In this document: positions 49,736 to 58,015 of the stretch, in pieces
How the letters are laid out: each line of letters opens with the position of its first letter
Position numbering within the stretch: the stretch's first letter is position 1
NCBI RefSeq assembly: GCF_027667425.1
Contig: NZ_JAQEGR010000017.1
Coordinates: 24,939-88,938 of the forward strand
Reading direction: 5' to 3'
Origin: Fusicatenibacter saccharivorans
GTDB taxonomy: Bacteria > Bacillota > Clostridia > Lachnospirales > Lachnospiraceae
DNA length: 64,000 nt
Notes under the pieces: model-generated
What the model was told of the DNA's origin: nothing
The model's database searches: none
Seen by the model: only the letters and a program-made list of their open reading frames with translations
Translations under genes and position numbers: made by a program

Positions 49736-51493
49736 CTATTCAGTTTTGCTGTGATTCTGAGAATTTAGAAATTCTGAATACGTAAGGATATTATCTTCTC
49801 CAACCATTTCTGCAAGGAATTTTCTAAAAACTCGATCAACAGGGACAGAAATGAAAAAATAAAGCCGTTTTTTAGGCCTGGAACAACATACATAGAACAA
49901 ATTGCGATTCCTTATGTATGCTGCCTCTTTATCCTGTGGATATCCGTTTTTAATCATAGGGGCGTAAGTTTCAAACTGATACTGATTCCATCCTTTACTT
50001 ATAACAAAAATCACATTATCGTATTCCTCGCCTTTAACGCCATGCTCCGTAGAAAAGTCTGCTTCCGGATGAAAATAATTGATTGCTGCCAAAAACTGTT
50101 CGTATTCTATGTCCAAAAAATCCTTAATTGTCACATCGGCTCCCGAATACATTGTTTCTGGTGCATTTAGATATAGATCATAATACCCGTCAATTTTTGC
50201 CGGAATCGGAATCAACTTTGATTCAAATACTGTTCGGAGAACATCTACACTGTTTTTTTTGCGTGCTATTTTCAAAGCTTCTTGTAGATTTTTCCATTTA
50301 ACTTTTTCAGCTTTTTTGGTGATAGGATAACGCTTTAGTTTCAGCGTGTCAAACAGTAACTGCATATCATTGGTCTCTAAAGCTTGATATATTGGTTCAA
50401 GCTGTTCCATAAAAAATAGCAGAAATGGATCTTCCTTATCTCTAAGACCATCCTTTAAGATATCTAAAAGTTTATTATATCCCTGTTGGGCAGCGAGAAC
50501 TCGATGTGTAATCATTAATGTCTTTACATTTTCACTGGCAGGAATGCAGCTGTGTTTAATATGCTCCATTAGACCATTAAGTCTTTCTTTTAATTCAGGC
50601 GAAGGCAAATCACCCTTGAAATTTCGGTCCGTTCTTCGCTCTCCTATATAATCATCACATGTAATAACTGTGACTTCTCCAGCAAAGTTGTCAATGGCAG
50701 AGCGCTGAGGAAGCTCCGGCCTAATAAAGTTTAATAGATCTACAATTTTAGGTGCAGAACGGAAATTCGCCCCCTTTTTTATTTCAACAATATTTTCGTG
50801 CTGTATTAAGCCGCATGCCTTATTTGATTGATAAATGGTTTGCCATGAATCTCCAAAAAATCCAAATTGAGGACCAGAATTGAGTGATATAAAGTATTCC
50901 AAAAATCGGTCAATAATTGGTTTTAATGAATCTTGATATTCGTCTATTAGAATTAATGGATATTTATCACTAAAAACGCGGCGAAATTTTGCATTATCTA
51001 AAAGAGCAGCAAACAATCGAATGACATCATCATGGTAAAGATACATGATACCATTTTCATTATATCGATGTCCTAATGTGTATTCTACTTTTCTAATTGC
51101 AAAAAAATCTCCTTCGGTTGACCGCAATGTCTCATCTTCACTTATAATTTTGATGAGGGTACTCTGGTATTGCTTAATTGCATTCCATGCAAAAGAGTGA
51201 ATTGTTGACGGAATAATAAAAGAATCATTTGTCAGTCGTCCGGAGATAACATCCACTGCGGCATTTGTATAAGTAATACATACTACATGCTGGTTCTTTT
51301 TGCGGTACTGCTTCCATTTATTTACTTGTATCCACTCAATAACCTTATTAAGTGAATAGGTTTTGCCTGACCCGGCCCCAGCTTCAACACGAAAATTATA
51401 TCCCTTTTGAAGGGTATCGATAATCTGTAGGTCTATTTTATTAGCTTCCTCTTGTGCTAACTCAAAGTTTGATTTTTGAGCTTCCTTTGACAT
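49736..51493 (-). CDS. UvrD/Rep-like helicase, GajB-like partner of an OLD nuclease
   Basis: A 585-residue superfamily 1 helicase. Walker A GAGSGKT is at residues 39-45, motif II LIDEYQD at about 184-190, and a C-terminal motif near FYVCCSRPKKRLYFFIS. Preceding FSTEHGVKGEEYDNVIFV corresponds to motif V of UvrD. It begins 13 bp after the OLD-family gene, with GGGGGGAAACG before the ATG, so the pair is one operon. Family knowledge: in Gabija, GajB (about 500 residues) senses DNA ends and activates GajA. This one is longer. A general repair role is the alternative. Confidence 0.85.
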   Translation of the reverse strand: MSKEAQKSNFELAQEEANKIDLQIIDTLQKGYNFRVEAGAGSGKTYSLNKVIEWIQVNKWKQYRKKNQHVVCITYTNAAVDVISGRLTNDSFIIPSTIHSFAWNAIKQYQSTLIKIISEDETLRSTEGDFFAIRKVEYTLGHRYNENGIMYLYHDDVIRLFAALLDNAKFRRVFSDKYPLILIDEYQDSLKPIIDRFLEYFISLNSGPQFGFFGDSWQTIYQSNKACGLIQHENIVEIKKGANFRSAPKIVDLLNFIRPELPQRSAIDNFAGEVTVITCDDYIGERRTDRNFKGDLPSPELKERLNGLMEHIKHSCIPASENVKTLMITHRVLAAQQGYNKLLDILKDGLRDKEDPFLLFFMEQLEPIYQALETNDMQLLFDTLKLKRYPITKKAEKVKWKNLQEALKIARKKNSVDVLRTVFESKLIPIPAKIDGYYDLYLNAPETMYSGADVTIKDFLDIEYEQFLAAINYFHPEADFSTEHGVKGEEYDNVIFVISKGWNQYQFETYAPMIKNGYPQDKEAAYIRNRNLFYVCCSRPKKRLYFFISVPVDRVFRKFLAEMVGEDNILTYSEFLNSQNHSKTE

Positions 51494-51506
51494 ACGTTTC
51501 CCCCCC

Positions 51507-53477
51507 TTACACAAGGACTTTTTGCTTATTGAGCCATACCAAACCATCTTTAAGATACTTGGGAATAGAATAATCAGGGTAATCACAAATCAATCTGAGC
51601 GCAAAATCTGTTTTACTTTTTTCTGTAAATTCCAATTTTTTCTCTGTAACAGGATCAGCTAACCCATAAAAAGCTCTATTCACGTTTTTGATGGCTTCTT
51701 CTAAGGATCTTCCGCATAGTCCATTTTCAGCAACCTGAAATTCTATATGGCATTTATCTATCGTTTTCTCGTCAGCTGTTAGATTTATAATATCTTCTAA
51801 TTTTATCTTGCTTTTGTCAGCACTTGGTAACCCCTTTACTTGTCTAACCCACCATTTAATTGTTGAATTTGATGTGGTTTTCCCTTTGCTCACAACAGAT
51901 TTAGTTCTCCCATCTTTCATTGCATCAATATCAGTAATAATCAAGCAGGGAATCCCCAAAAAGCGAACAAATGGTATAAATTTATATGCATATGCCCCGC
52001 CGATTTCAATTAATGCATAATATTGAGCTGGAAGCTTATATGTTATGGGCGCAAATAGTCCTAATTTATCACATTTTTCTATCATGTCCGGGACAAGCAA
52101 ACGTTCCGATGCGCCTTCCACAAAAATAACCTTATCAGCAAAAAACAGGTCGCAACGGCTCAACGTTAGATACTTCTTGATAAAATCCATATTTTCGGAA
52201 TCTTCTGCACCAAAAGCGCCTAAATCCTTATAAACAACGCCTCTTTTTGTCTTTTGTGCATACCGGATGTTGGAAAAATCCATAGTATTAGCAATATGTG
52301 CCGAATGCGAAGTCAGAAAGGTTTGAATATGTACATCCGATATTTTTGATAAGAATGTTTGTAAATATCCTGCGAACGTGTGCTGCATTTGGGGATGCAT
52401 GTGTGATTCCGGCTCTTCGATAAATAGTAATGGAATACATGCTGTGTGATCTTGCTTAATTTTTTCTGAAAAATCAGCAAGTAAAAATTCCATCTTTATA
52501 AGATTTTTGTAGCCAAGGCCATTATGTGAGCTTGGAAGAGCTTCGCCGGCAAGTGGAGCCGTATAGGTTAATTCTGTTTGGTCTTTTATCTGATTATCAA
52601 TTTGTAGTTTAGTGTTGACTCCAAGCTGCAATTCCTCTCCGTTCGGATAACCAAAGCCAATAGCTTTTCCAACAATCGAGCTGAGAAGATTACTGCTTTC
52701 CCTTTGAATGGATTTGTTTGCTTCCTCAACAGTTTCACGTAACTTTAATACATCTGCTGCTATTTTGGGGTCTAAATTTTTTATATCGACACTAAAATAG
52801 CTACTAATCAGCGTTCCTAAAGAATTATAATTTTGCTCTGTGGCTTCCCCTAATACACGCTCTGCTGGTATTGGATAGAATGGAAAAAGATCTGCCAATT
52901 CTTTTTGTGTTTTTATTTGTACATCTGCTTTGTTCTTGGGATTAATAGCATATATAACCAATTCAAACATTTTTGAGAAATTTGCAGAACACACCTCTTT
53001 TGTTTCTTGAGGATCTAAGGCAAATGCCCCATCTTTATAAAAACAGGTATGGAAACAGTTGCGCAACGATTCTTCATCCATTTTCAATGAGTATTCAGCT
53101 TTAACTAATGCAGTTGTTGTATCAACATCTACATCAATAATAAATGGGGAAAGTGCTCCCAAATTATCTTCCGCATCATCTAAAGAGTAATCGATGAGGA
53201 ACTCTATTGATGTTAACGGTAATCTTTTGCATAGCTGTTCATACGTTATCTTTTTTCTCATAAATTGAGCCAACAGTATAAATGCATATTTTCGCCTCTG
53301 CAAAGGATAATCGTCGTATGATAAAACCCTATTTTTAACCACCTTCTCTAAAATGCTCATACATGATGTTTTTGCCGTATTGTTGCGGCCAACAATTAAG
53401 GTGATATTTCGATGAACATCCAGTTCGGCATTAACAATTAATCGGAAATTATTTATTGTAATTTTTGATAAAAGCAT
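51507..53477 (-). CDS. OLD-family ATPase-TOPRIM nuclease, GajA-like
   Basis: A 656-residue protein. The ABC-type ATPase half has a P-loop GRNNTAKT at residues 30-37, a signature around SSHNGLGYKN (about 316-325), Walker B LLFIEEPESHMHPQM (about 350-364) and an H-loop TSHSAH. The TOPRIM half has Glu454 in VIFVEGASE and the Asp516/Asp518 pair in LIITDIDAM. Class 2 OLD proteins paired with UvrD-like helicases form Gabija anti-phage systems; GajA is about 580 residues. Odd point: the P-loop has Ala where Gly is usual before Lys. AAGGAGG precedes the ATG. Confidence 0.87.
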   Translation of the reverse strand: MLLSKITINNFRLIVNAELDVHRNITLIVGRNNTAKTSCMSILEKVVKNRVLSYDDYPLQRRKYAFILLAQFMRKKITYEQLCKRLPLTSIEFLIDYSLDDAEDNLGALSPFIIDVDVDTTTALVKAEYSLKMDEESLRNCFHTCFYKDGAFALDPQETKEVCSANFSKMFELVIYAINPKNKADVQIKTQKELADLFPFYPIPAERVLGEATEQNYNSLGTLISSYFSVDIKNLDPKIAADVLKLRETVEEANKSIQRESSNLLSSIVGKAIGFGYPNGEELQLGVNTKLQIDNQIKDQTELTYTAPLAGEALPSSHNGLGYKNLIKMEFLLADFSEKIKQDHTACIPLLFIEEPESHMHPQMQHTFAGYLQTFLSKISDVHIQTFLTSHSAHIANTMDFSNIRYAQKTKRGVVYKDLGAFGAEDSENMDFIKKYLTLSRCDLFFADKVIFVEGASERLLVPDMIEKCDKLGLFAPITYKLPAQYYALIEIGGAYAYKFIPFVRFLGIPCLIITDIDAMKDGRTKSVVSKGKTTSNSTIKWWVRQVKGLPSADKSKIKLEDIINLTADEKTIDKCHIEFQVAENGLCGRSLEEAIKNVNRAFYGLADPVTEKKLEFTEKSKTDFALRLICDYPDYSIPKYLKDGLVWLNKQKVLV

Positions 53478-53501
53478 GATAAACCTCCTTGCACTGTATA
53501 G

Positions 53502-54668
53502 CTAAAAGACAATGTATGCTTGTTTTACGTTCATAGGGTCCACATGACGTGTTAGGTATATGATTGCTTTTTTAGCGAATACTTGACTTATCATTCGATC
53601 CCATTCTGCAAGTTTTTGGATTTCCGTTGTCCGGTTCACAAAGTCAAAATATATTTCGCCCCATTCGCCATCGCAATCTACCTGATACAGATAGATTGCG
53701 GTGGCGATTTCTTTTTTCTTTCTGGTAATGTTTTTGCATTTTAGACGCACAGCGTGCAGAATACCCTCTTCTACCAAAATAGTGGTGAGTTTGTCCAGCG
53801 CCTTGCGATATGCACGTTCCGCTTCCTTCAAACAGAGTAGCAAGCTCCTCAAAGGAAGAACGGCTGCTCATGGGACTTACTCTGCCGCAGCGCATACAGA
53901 TAGCGTTGCGTTTTTCCAGTAACGTTTGTTCTCGATAGTCAAGAGCATCGAAGGCTTTTTGAATGGCTTCGGCTTTGATACCATTCCAGAGGATTTCGGC
54001 ATAGTCCCAGTAATCGTCTCGACTGACATCTTCGCCGGTTTCCTCGCTGTCTTCATCTTGTCGGGAAACATAGAATGACTGGCGGCTGCGAATCCCTTTT
54101 GCAGCATTCAGATATTCAGCAGCCGTTTCCTGCTTGCAGTTCTTTTCAGCCGCATATTCGGAGATGGTTTTCTTTGCGTTTTCTCCCGATGTGCGGTATT
54201 TCCATGCAATTCCTCGGATTTTTTTGTATTGGTCCAGAGAATCCACAAACCAGCTTTCTTCCAGCATGCGACAATAAAGAAGAGCATCTGTGATAAAAGG
54301 ATACAAATAGGTTGTAAAGTCAGCTCCTGTGCGGGGATCATAATCTGAAAAACGTTCAATCACAGCCACAACACAGGTCATTTTATAGTCAAGGAAGCGC
54401 TCTGGATCATATCGCTCATTGCGTCGCTGCGCCAAAAGCTATAAATTCGTCCATTAAGCATCCTTTCATAGTGATGCAGAAAGAAGGACAAATAACGTAA
54501 ATCCTTCTGCTGTTGTGCCTGGATGATATAGTTGTTCAAATCAGATTCTTTAGGCGGTTCCGGTTCTAACTGTAAGGTGCGCTCTGCTTCCATGCGAGAC
54601 AAGTTTTCACCGGTATAAAATCCATATTTAGAGGCATATCCCTTCATGTCCCATTTGTATTCCGGCAT
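53502..54668 (-). pseudogene. Sigma-70-like regulator gene with two frameshifts
   Basis: Three successive minus-strand frames together spell one protein. Residues MPEYKWDMKGYASKYG through RIYSF come from the first frame (54668 to about 54432). RNERYDPERFLDYKM through FEELATLFEG come from the second (to about 53845). ERAYRKALDKLTTILVEEG through the end come from the third. The first break is at a TTTT run and the second at GAAGGAAGCGGAA. I recall intact homologues in conjugative elements, annotated as sigma-factor-like. AAAGGAGG precedes the first ATG. Two breaks suggest decay; slippage is less likely. It lies 24 bp upstream of the OLD gene. Confidence 0.72.
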
Positions 54669-54695
54669 CGGCGCACCTCCTTTCAATCTGTCTGG

Positions 54696-55811
54696 TTAAA
54701 GCTTTATTTCCGCTTCCAGACGCAGGGATTCCTGTTCCATTTCCGATTCATAACACCCTTTGGCATAAGACACGTTGCTCAATGTCCGCAGCATTTTATC
54801 TTTGGTCAGTTTTTTCATACGTTTGGCAATGTCAGCATCGAGAGTCCCACGCTTGACATACCGGTTAATGGTGTTACAGCGGCGTTCATAAATCTGCTTG
54901 ATAGGATGGTCATCAGCAAGTTCCCGCTGTGACCTCCCTTGCAGATTTCCAATCTGGCGGCAAGTTCGATGGAGCTTATCTCCCGGGGCAAGATTACCGC
55001 AGTATTTGGTATGCCGGGCATTGGTGGTCAAAAACCAACGTCCGCAGATGGGGCATTTCTTCGGCGCATGGCCTACACAGAGCCCTTCAAAAAAATCAGA
55101 TCGGAACATCCCCACAAAGGACACATAGTGCATTCGTTTGACCAGTTGCGGCGTATCGCTGCCGGGTTGTATCGCAGGTACATACTGCACAGAAGCATTA
55201 GTTAGGGACATCCAACTTCCATCCTCTTCCGACAAGCTGGGATTAATGGAGAAAAAGTCCCCAAAAGAAACAGCATATCCGCTTGGCGACCGTTCCTGTC
55301 CTGCGGTATTGAGCTACTCCGCAAACTGGAGCATAGTATCCTGGAACTGTTCCAGAGAATAGCCCAAATGTGCCAGCACAGGGACAACCCGCAGAAGTGT
55401 CAGTGCCTTTTGATATTGAGGGTCCAGAACATTCATCAAATTTCCGGAAGCAAGAGATTTGGCATACGCCATGGCATTTTCCAGATATTCATTCGAAAAC
55501 ACTTTCTGGATATGTGCTGTTATCCGCTTTTCATCCAGATAGGAAAAGGGAGGAATATCTTTTAGTTTATGGACAATTTGCAAAGCACTTTCTCTGGCCG
55601 ATATAAACAATTCTGCATTGGCCATACCAAGCTGCATAGCCCCCATAAAAAGATTCAAACTCCCACATAATTCCGTAATCTGTTTAATCAGAGCAGCGGG
55701 AATATTGAGAGCATCACATCCGATGGTACCGGACGGAAAGTTTTTCCCCTCATAGCTCACAGTGTCCTGCCAGAAATCCAGCGACAGTATCTGATGTTGT
55801 ACCACGTCCAT
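54696..55811 (-). pseudogene. DUF6076-like gene interrupted by one in-frame amber codon
   Basis: A single frame of 371 sense codons from 55811 to 54696, broken only by TAG at 55314-55316 (context QFAE-stop-LNTAGQER). The downstream part continues without another break and contains two CxxC-like pairs (KKCPICGRWF; HTKYCGNL) suggesting a zinc site. It ends in a helical, charged region. The pattern fits DUF6076 proteins of mobile elements. The change is one base from a Tyr codon. It may be a recent inactivation, or suppressed. It is upstream of the sigma-like pseudogene on the same strand. Confidence 0.7.
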
Positions 55812-56038
55812 CCTTATACCCTCCTCACTTTGTTGTTCTAAAGTCTATTATAACACGTTGTCCTGTTTTTTGAAATCGGTCTGTCCTTCCATTAGCCTGT
55901 TTTTTTGAAATTCCAACATAACCATGGCAGAGGGTAAAGAAAATCCCTCTCTAAATTGCAGGTATAGGAGGATATGCCACTACCGCAGGAACACAAAAAA
56001 CACAGACGGAAATGAACACAAAAAGGAGGACGGATGTC

Positions 56039-57352
56039 ATGAAAAAAATCGACAATGGCTGTCAGGACAAGCTGGACTGGTTCGACGGCAAGCACATTAA
56101 TGAAATTTTATTTTGCCAGGAATTTTTGAAAACCCATCCCATGAGGTGTATTGGAGGAACTTTATTTACGGTAGATGGCCCGGTGGAAAGTGAGGAGCTG
56201 GTCAAACGTCAAATCATCGATATGGTGCAAAGCTGCGTAACCACTAATCTTTCTAAATGGGCTTCTTCTTTGCTGGAGAGCTTGAAAATTCAAGCCTATT
56301 CTGAGCCGTTGCCAGTGGAGTTGGATCGCATCCACTGTGCCAACGGTATTTATTTTCTGGATGGCCATTTTGAACCGAAAAAGGTTTTCTGTAACAATCG
56401 GTTGTCGGTTAGCTACAATCCAGCTGCTCCAAAGCCTCTGCGTTGGCTGCAATTTCTTTCAGAACTGCTGGAGGAGGACGATATCCTCACTTTACAGGAG
56501 TATCTGGGTTACTGCCTGATTCCATCCACCAAAGGTCAGAAGATGCTTATGCTGATCGGCAGAGGCGGCGAGGGAAAATCCCGTATTGGTTTGATTCTCA
56601 ACGCCATGTTTCACAGCGCCATGAATGTGGGAAATATTCAGAAAGTAGAGACAAACCGGTTTGCTCGTGCCGATCTGGAACATCGCCTTCTGATGGTGGA
56701 TGACGACATGGATATGAGCGCTTTGCCTAAAACCAACTATATCAAATCTATTGTTACTGCCGAGGCAAAAATGGATTTGGAGCGCAAGGGAATCCAAAGT
56801 TACCAAGGCCAGCTGTATGTGCGATTTCTCTGCTTTGGAAATGGTTCACTTACTTCTCTGTATGATCATTCGGATGGTTTTTATCGTCGGCAGCTGATTC
56901 TTACCACAAAAGAGCGCCCTGCTGGCCGGAAGGACGATCCGTTTCTGGTTGAAAAAATGCTGGATGAGCTGGAGGGGATTTTCCTCTGGTGTCTGGAAGG
57001 GCTGCACCGACTGATTGCCAATGGTTACAGTTTCACAGTAAGCAATCGAAGCGCAGAAAATGTAGAGCTGATTCGCAGAAGCAATAATAACATTTTGGAC
57101 TTCCTGCAATCTGAGGGGTACATCCGCTTTAAGGCTGATGCAGAATCCAGCTCCAAAGCAATCTATGAAGCATACAAAATGTGGTGCGAGGACAATGCTC
57201 TGCACGCACTTGCCGCAAATCGTTTTAGCTCCGAATTAGCTCAAAACGAGAAAAAGTACAATGTGGAGGCAACCAACAATATTTATCTTGCCGGAGGTAA
57301 ACGGGTGCGTGGATTTGTTGGAATCGAGGTGCTGGTAAGACCATCATTCTGA
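56039..57352 (+). CDS. Phage/plasmid primase, P4-type C-terminal helicase
   Basis: A 437-residue superfamily 3 helicase/primase-associated protein. The D5-like N-terminal region (DRIHCANGIYFLDG) precedes Walker A LIGRGGEGKSRI (about residues 170-181), Walker B-like LLMVDDDMDM, and sensor FLCFGNGSL. The C-terminus is a winged-helix-like tail. It probably drives autonomous or rolling replication of the excised element. AAAAGGAGGA is 8 bp before the ATG. It is divergent from the DUF6076 gene. A GTAC-rich repeat cluster follows its stop. Confidence 0.88.
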   Translation: MKKIDNGCQDKLDWFDGKHINEILFCQEFLKTHPMRCIGGTLFTVDGPVESEELVKRQIIDMVQSCVTTNLSKWASSLLESLKIQAYSEPLPVELDRIHCANGIYFLDGHFEPKKVFCNNRLSVSYNPAAPKPLRWLQFLSELLEEDDILTLQEYLGYCLIPSTKGQKMLMLIGRGGEGKSRIGLILNAMFHSAMNVGNIQKVETNRFARADLEHRLLMVDDDMDMSALPKTNYIKSIVTAEAKMDLERKGIQSYQGQLYVRFLCFGNGSLTSLYDHSDGFYRRQLILTTKERPAGRKDDPFLVEKMLDELEGIFLWCLEGLHRLIANGYSFTVSNRSAENVELIRRSNNNILDFLQSEGYIRFKADAESSSKAIYEAYKMWCEDNALHALAANRFSSELAQNEKKYNVEATNNIYLAGGKRVRGFVGIEVLVRPSF

Positions 57353-57378
57353 AAAATTTGCACTTTGAACATGGGGAT

Positions 57379-57420
57379 GCTGTACGTACTGTACGGTGTA
57401 CGGCGTACGGTACGTACAGC
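57379..57420. repeat. GTAC-rich palindrome with three 7-bp iterations
   Basis: GCTGTACGTAC (57379-57389) and GTACGTACAGC (57410-57420) are exact inverted arms. Between them (T/C)GTACGG is repeated three times head to tail. Its place just after the primase gene and before oriT suggests a replication origin or regulator-binding site. Confidence 0.6.
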
Positions 57421-57489
57421 ACTTCGAGGCTCTATGGTTAAAAACGAAAGGGGCTGGTTAGAACACAGCCAAATCCCTTAGGGGAACTA

Positions 57490-57532
57490 AGGGCGCACTT
57501 CTATACCGCTCCTCAATGGCGGTATTGTGCGC
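57490..57532 (-). other. oriT of the MOBQ (RSF1010/pSC101) type
   Basis: On the minus strand AAGTGCGCCCT (plus 57490-57500) matches the nick-region consensus of MOBQ plasmids. The adjoining inverted repeat GCGCAC...ATACCGC with GCGGTAT...GTGCGC (57493-57532) fits the usual oriT hairpin. The cognate MobA/MobL relaxase gene lies about 500 bp downstream. Confidence 0.78.
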
Positions 57533-57543
57533 TCTGCGAGGTT

Positions 57544-57668
57544 AACTTCCGTACTACTAAGCCCGGAAGTTTTGCGGAATTTCATTCCGTACAAGAGGGG
57601 TTCCCTCTTGCGCCGCTTGATGCGGCTATCTTCCCTGTAAACCGTTTGCACCAGCAAGCGGTATTTTT
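57544..57668 (+). other. Run of five hairpins between oriT and the mob genes, ending in a terminator-like stem
   Basis: Successive stems: AACTTCCG/CGGAAGTT, CGGAAT/ATTCCG, CAAGAGGG/CCCTCTTG, GCCGC/GCGGC, and CCGTTTGC/GCAAGCGG followed by a T-run. The last (about 57642-57668) looks like an attenuator before the DUF3847 gene. The 57421-57480 stretch holds nothing recognisable. Confidence 0.6.
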
Positions 57669-57699
57669 TATGCCTGTTTGAAGAAAGGAACGAGTAATT

Positions 57700-58014
57700 A
57701 TGCCAAACAAGAAAACCAAAGACGATCTGCTGGCCGAGAAAGTCAGCGCAGAGAAAAAATTGGAGCAGTACACCCATCAGCTTCAGCGAGCGGTCAATCG
57801 TGAAAAATATCTGGTCAAGGGCGAGGCCAAAAAGCGACCCCATATTCTTTGCAATATTGGTGGTGCTGTCCTCAGCTTTTGGCCGGAGGTGCAGTATTTG
57901 ACCAAAGTGGAACAGTATCAGATTTTTGAAAAATTGGCCCAACAAGCGGATGTAAATAACGTAGTGCAGGAAGCCATTGATCGGTATCGTGCCCAGCAGA
58001 ATGGAGGGAAATAA
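57700..58014 (+). CDS. DUF3847 protein, probable mobilization accessory
   Basis: A 104-residue, mostly helical protein with a coiled-coil N-terminus (LLAEKVSAEKKLEQYTHQLQ), a conserved KRPHILCNIGGAV centre and a helical end. DUF3847 genes regularly sit directly before MOBQ relaxase genes in Firmicutes elements, suggesting a MobC-like or regulatory part; this is inference from context. It ends 1 bp before the relaxase start, so translation is coupled. Confidence 0.85.
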   Translation: MPNKKTKDDLLAEKVSAEKKLEQYTHQLQRAVNREKYLVKGEAKKRPHILCNIGGAVLSFWPEVQYLTKVEQYQIFEKLAQQADVNNVVQEAIDRYRAQQNGGK

Positions 58015-58015
58015 A

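Noticed and set aside
57379..57420. Short CRISPR-like array
   Set aside because: Units are 7 bp without spacers; this is a nested palindrome, not a repeat-spacer array. No CRISPR array or cas gene was seen in the window.
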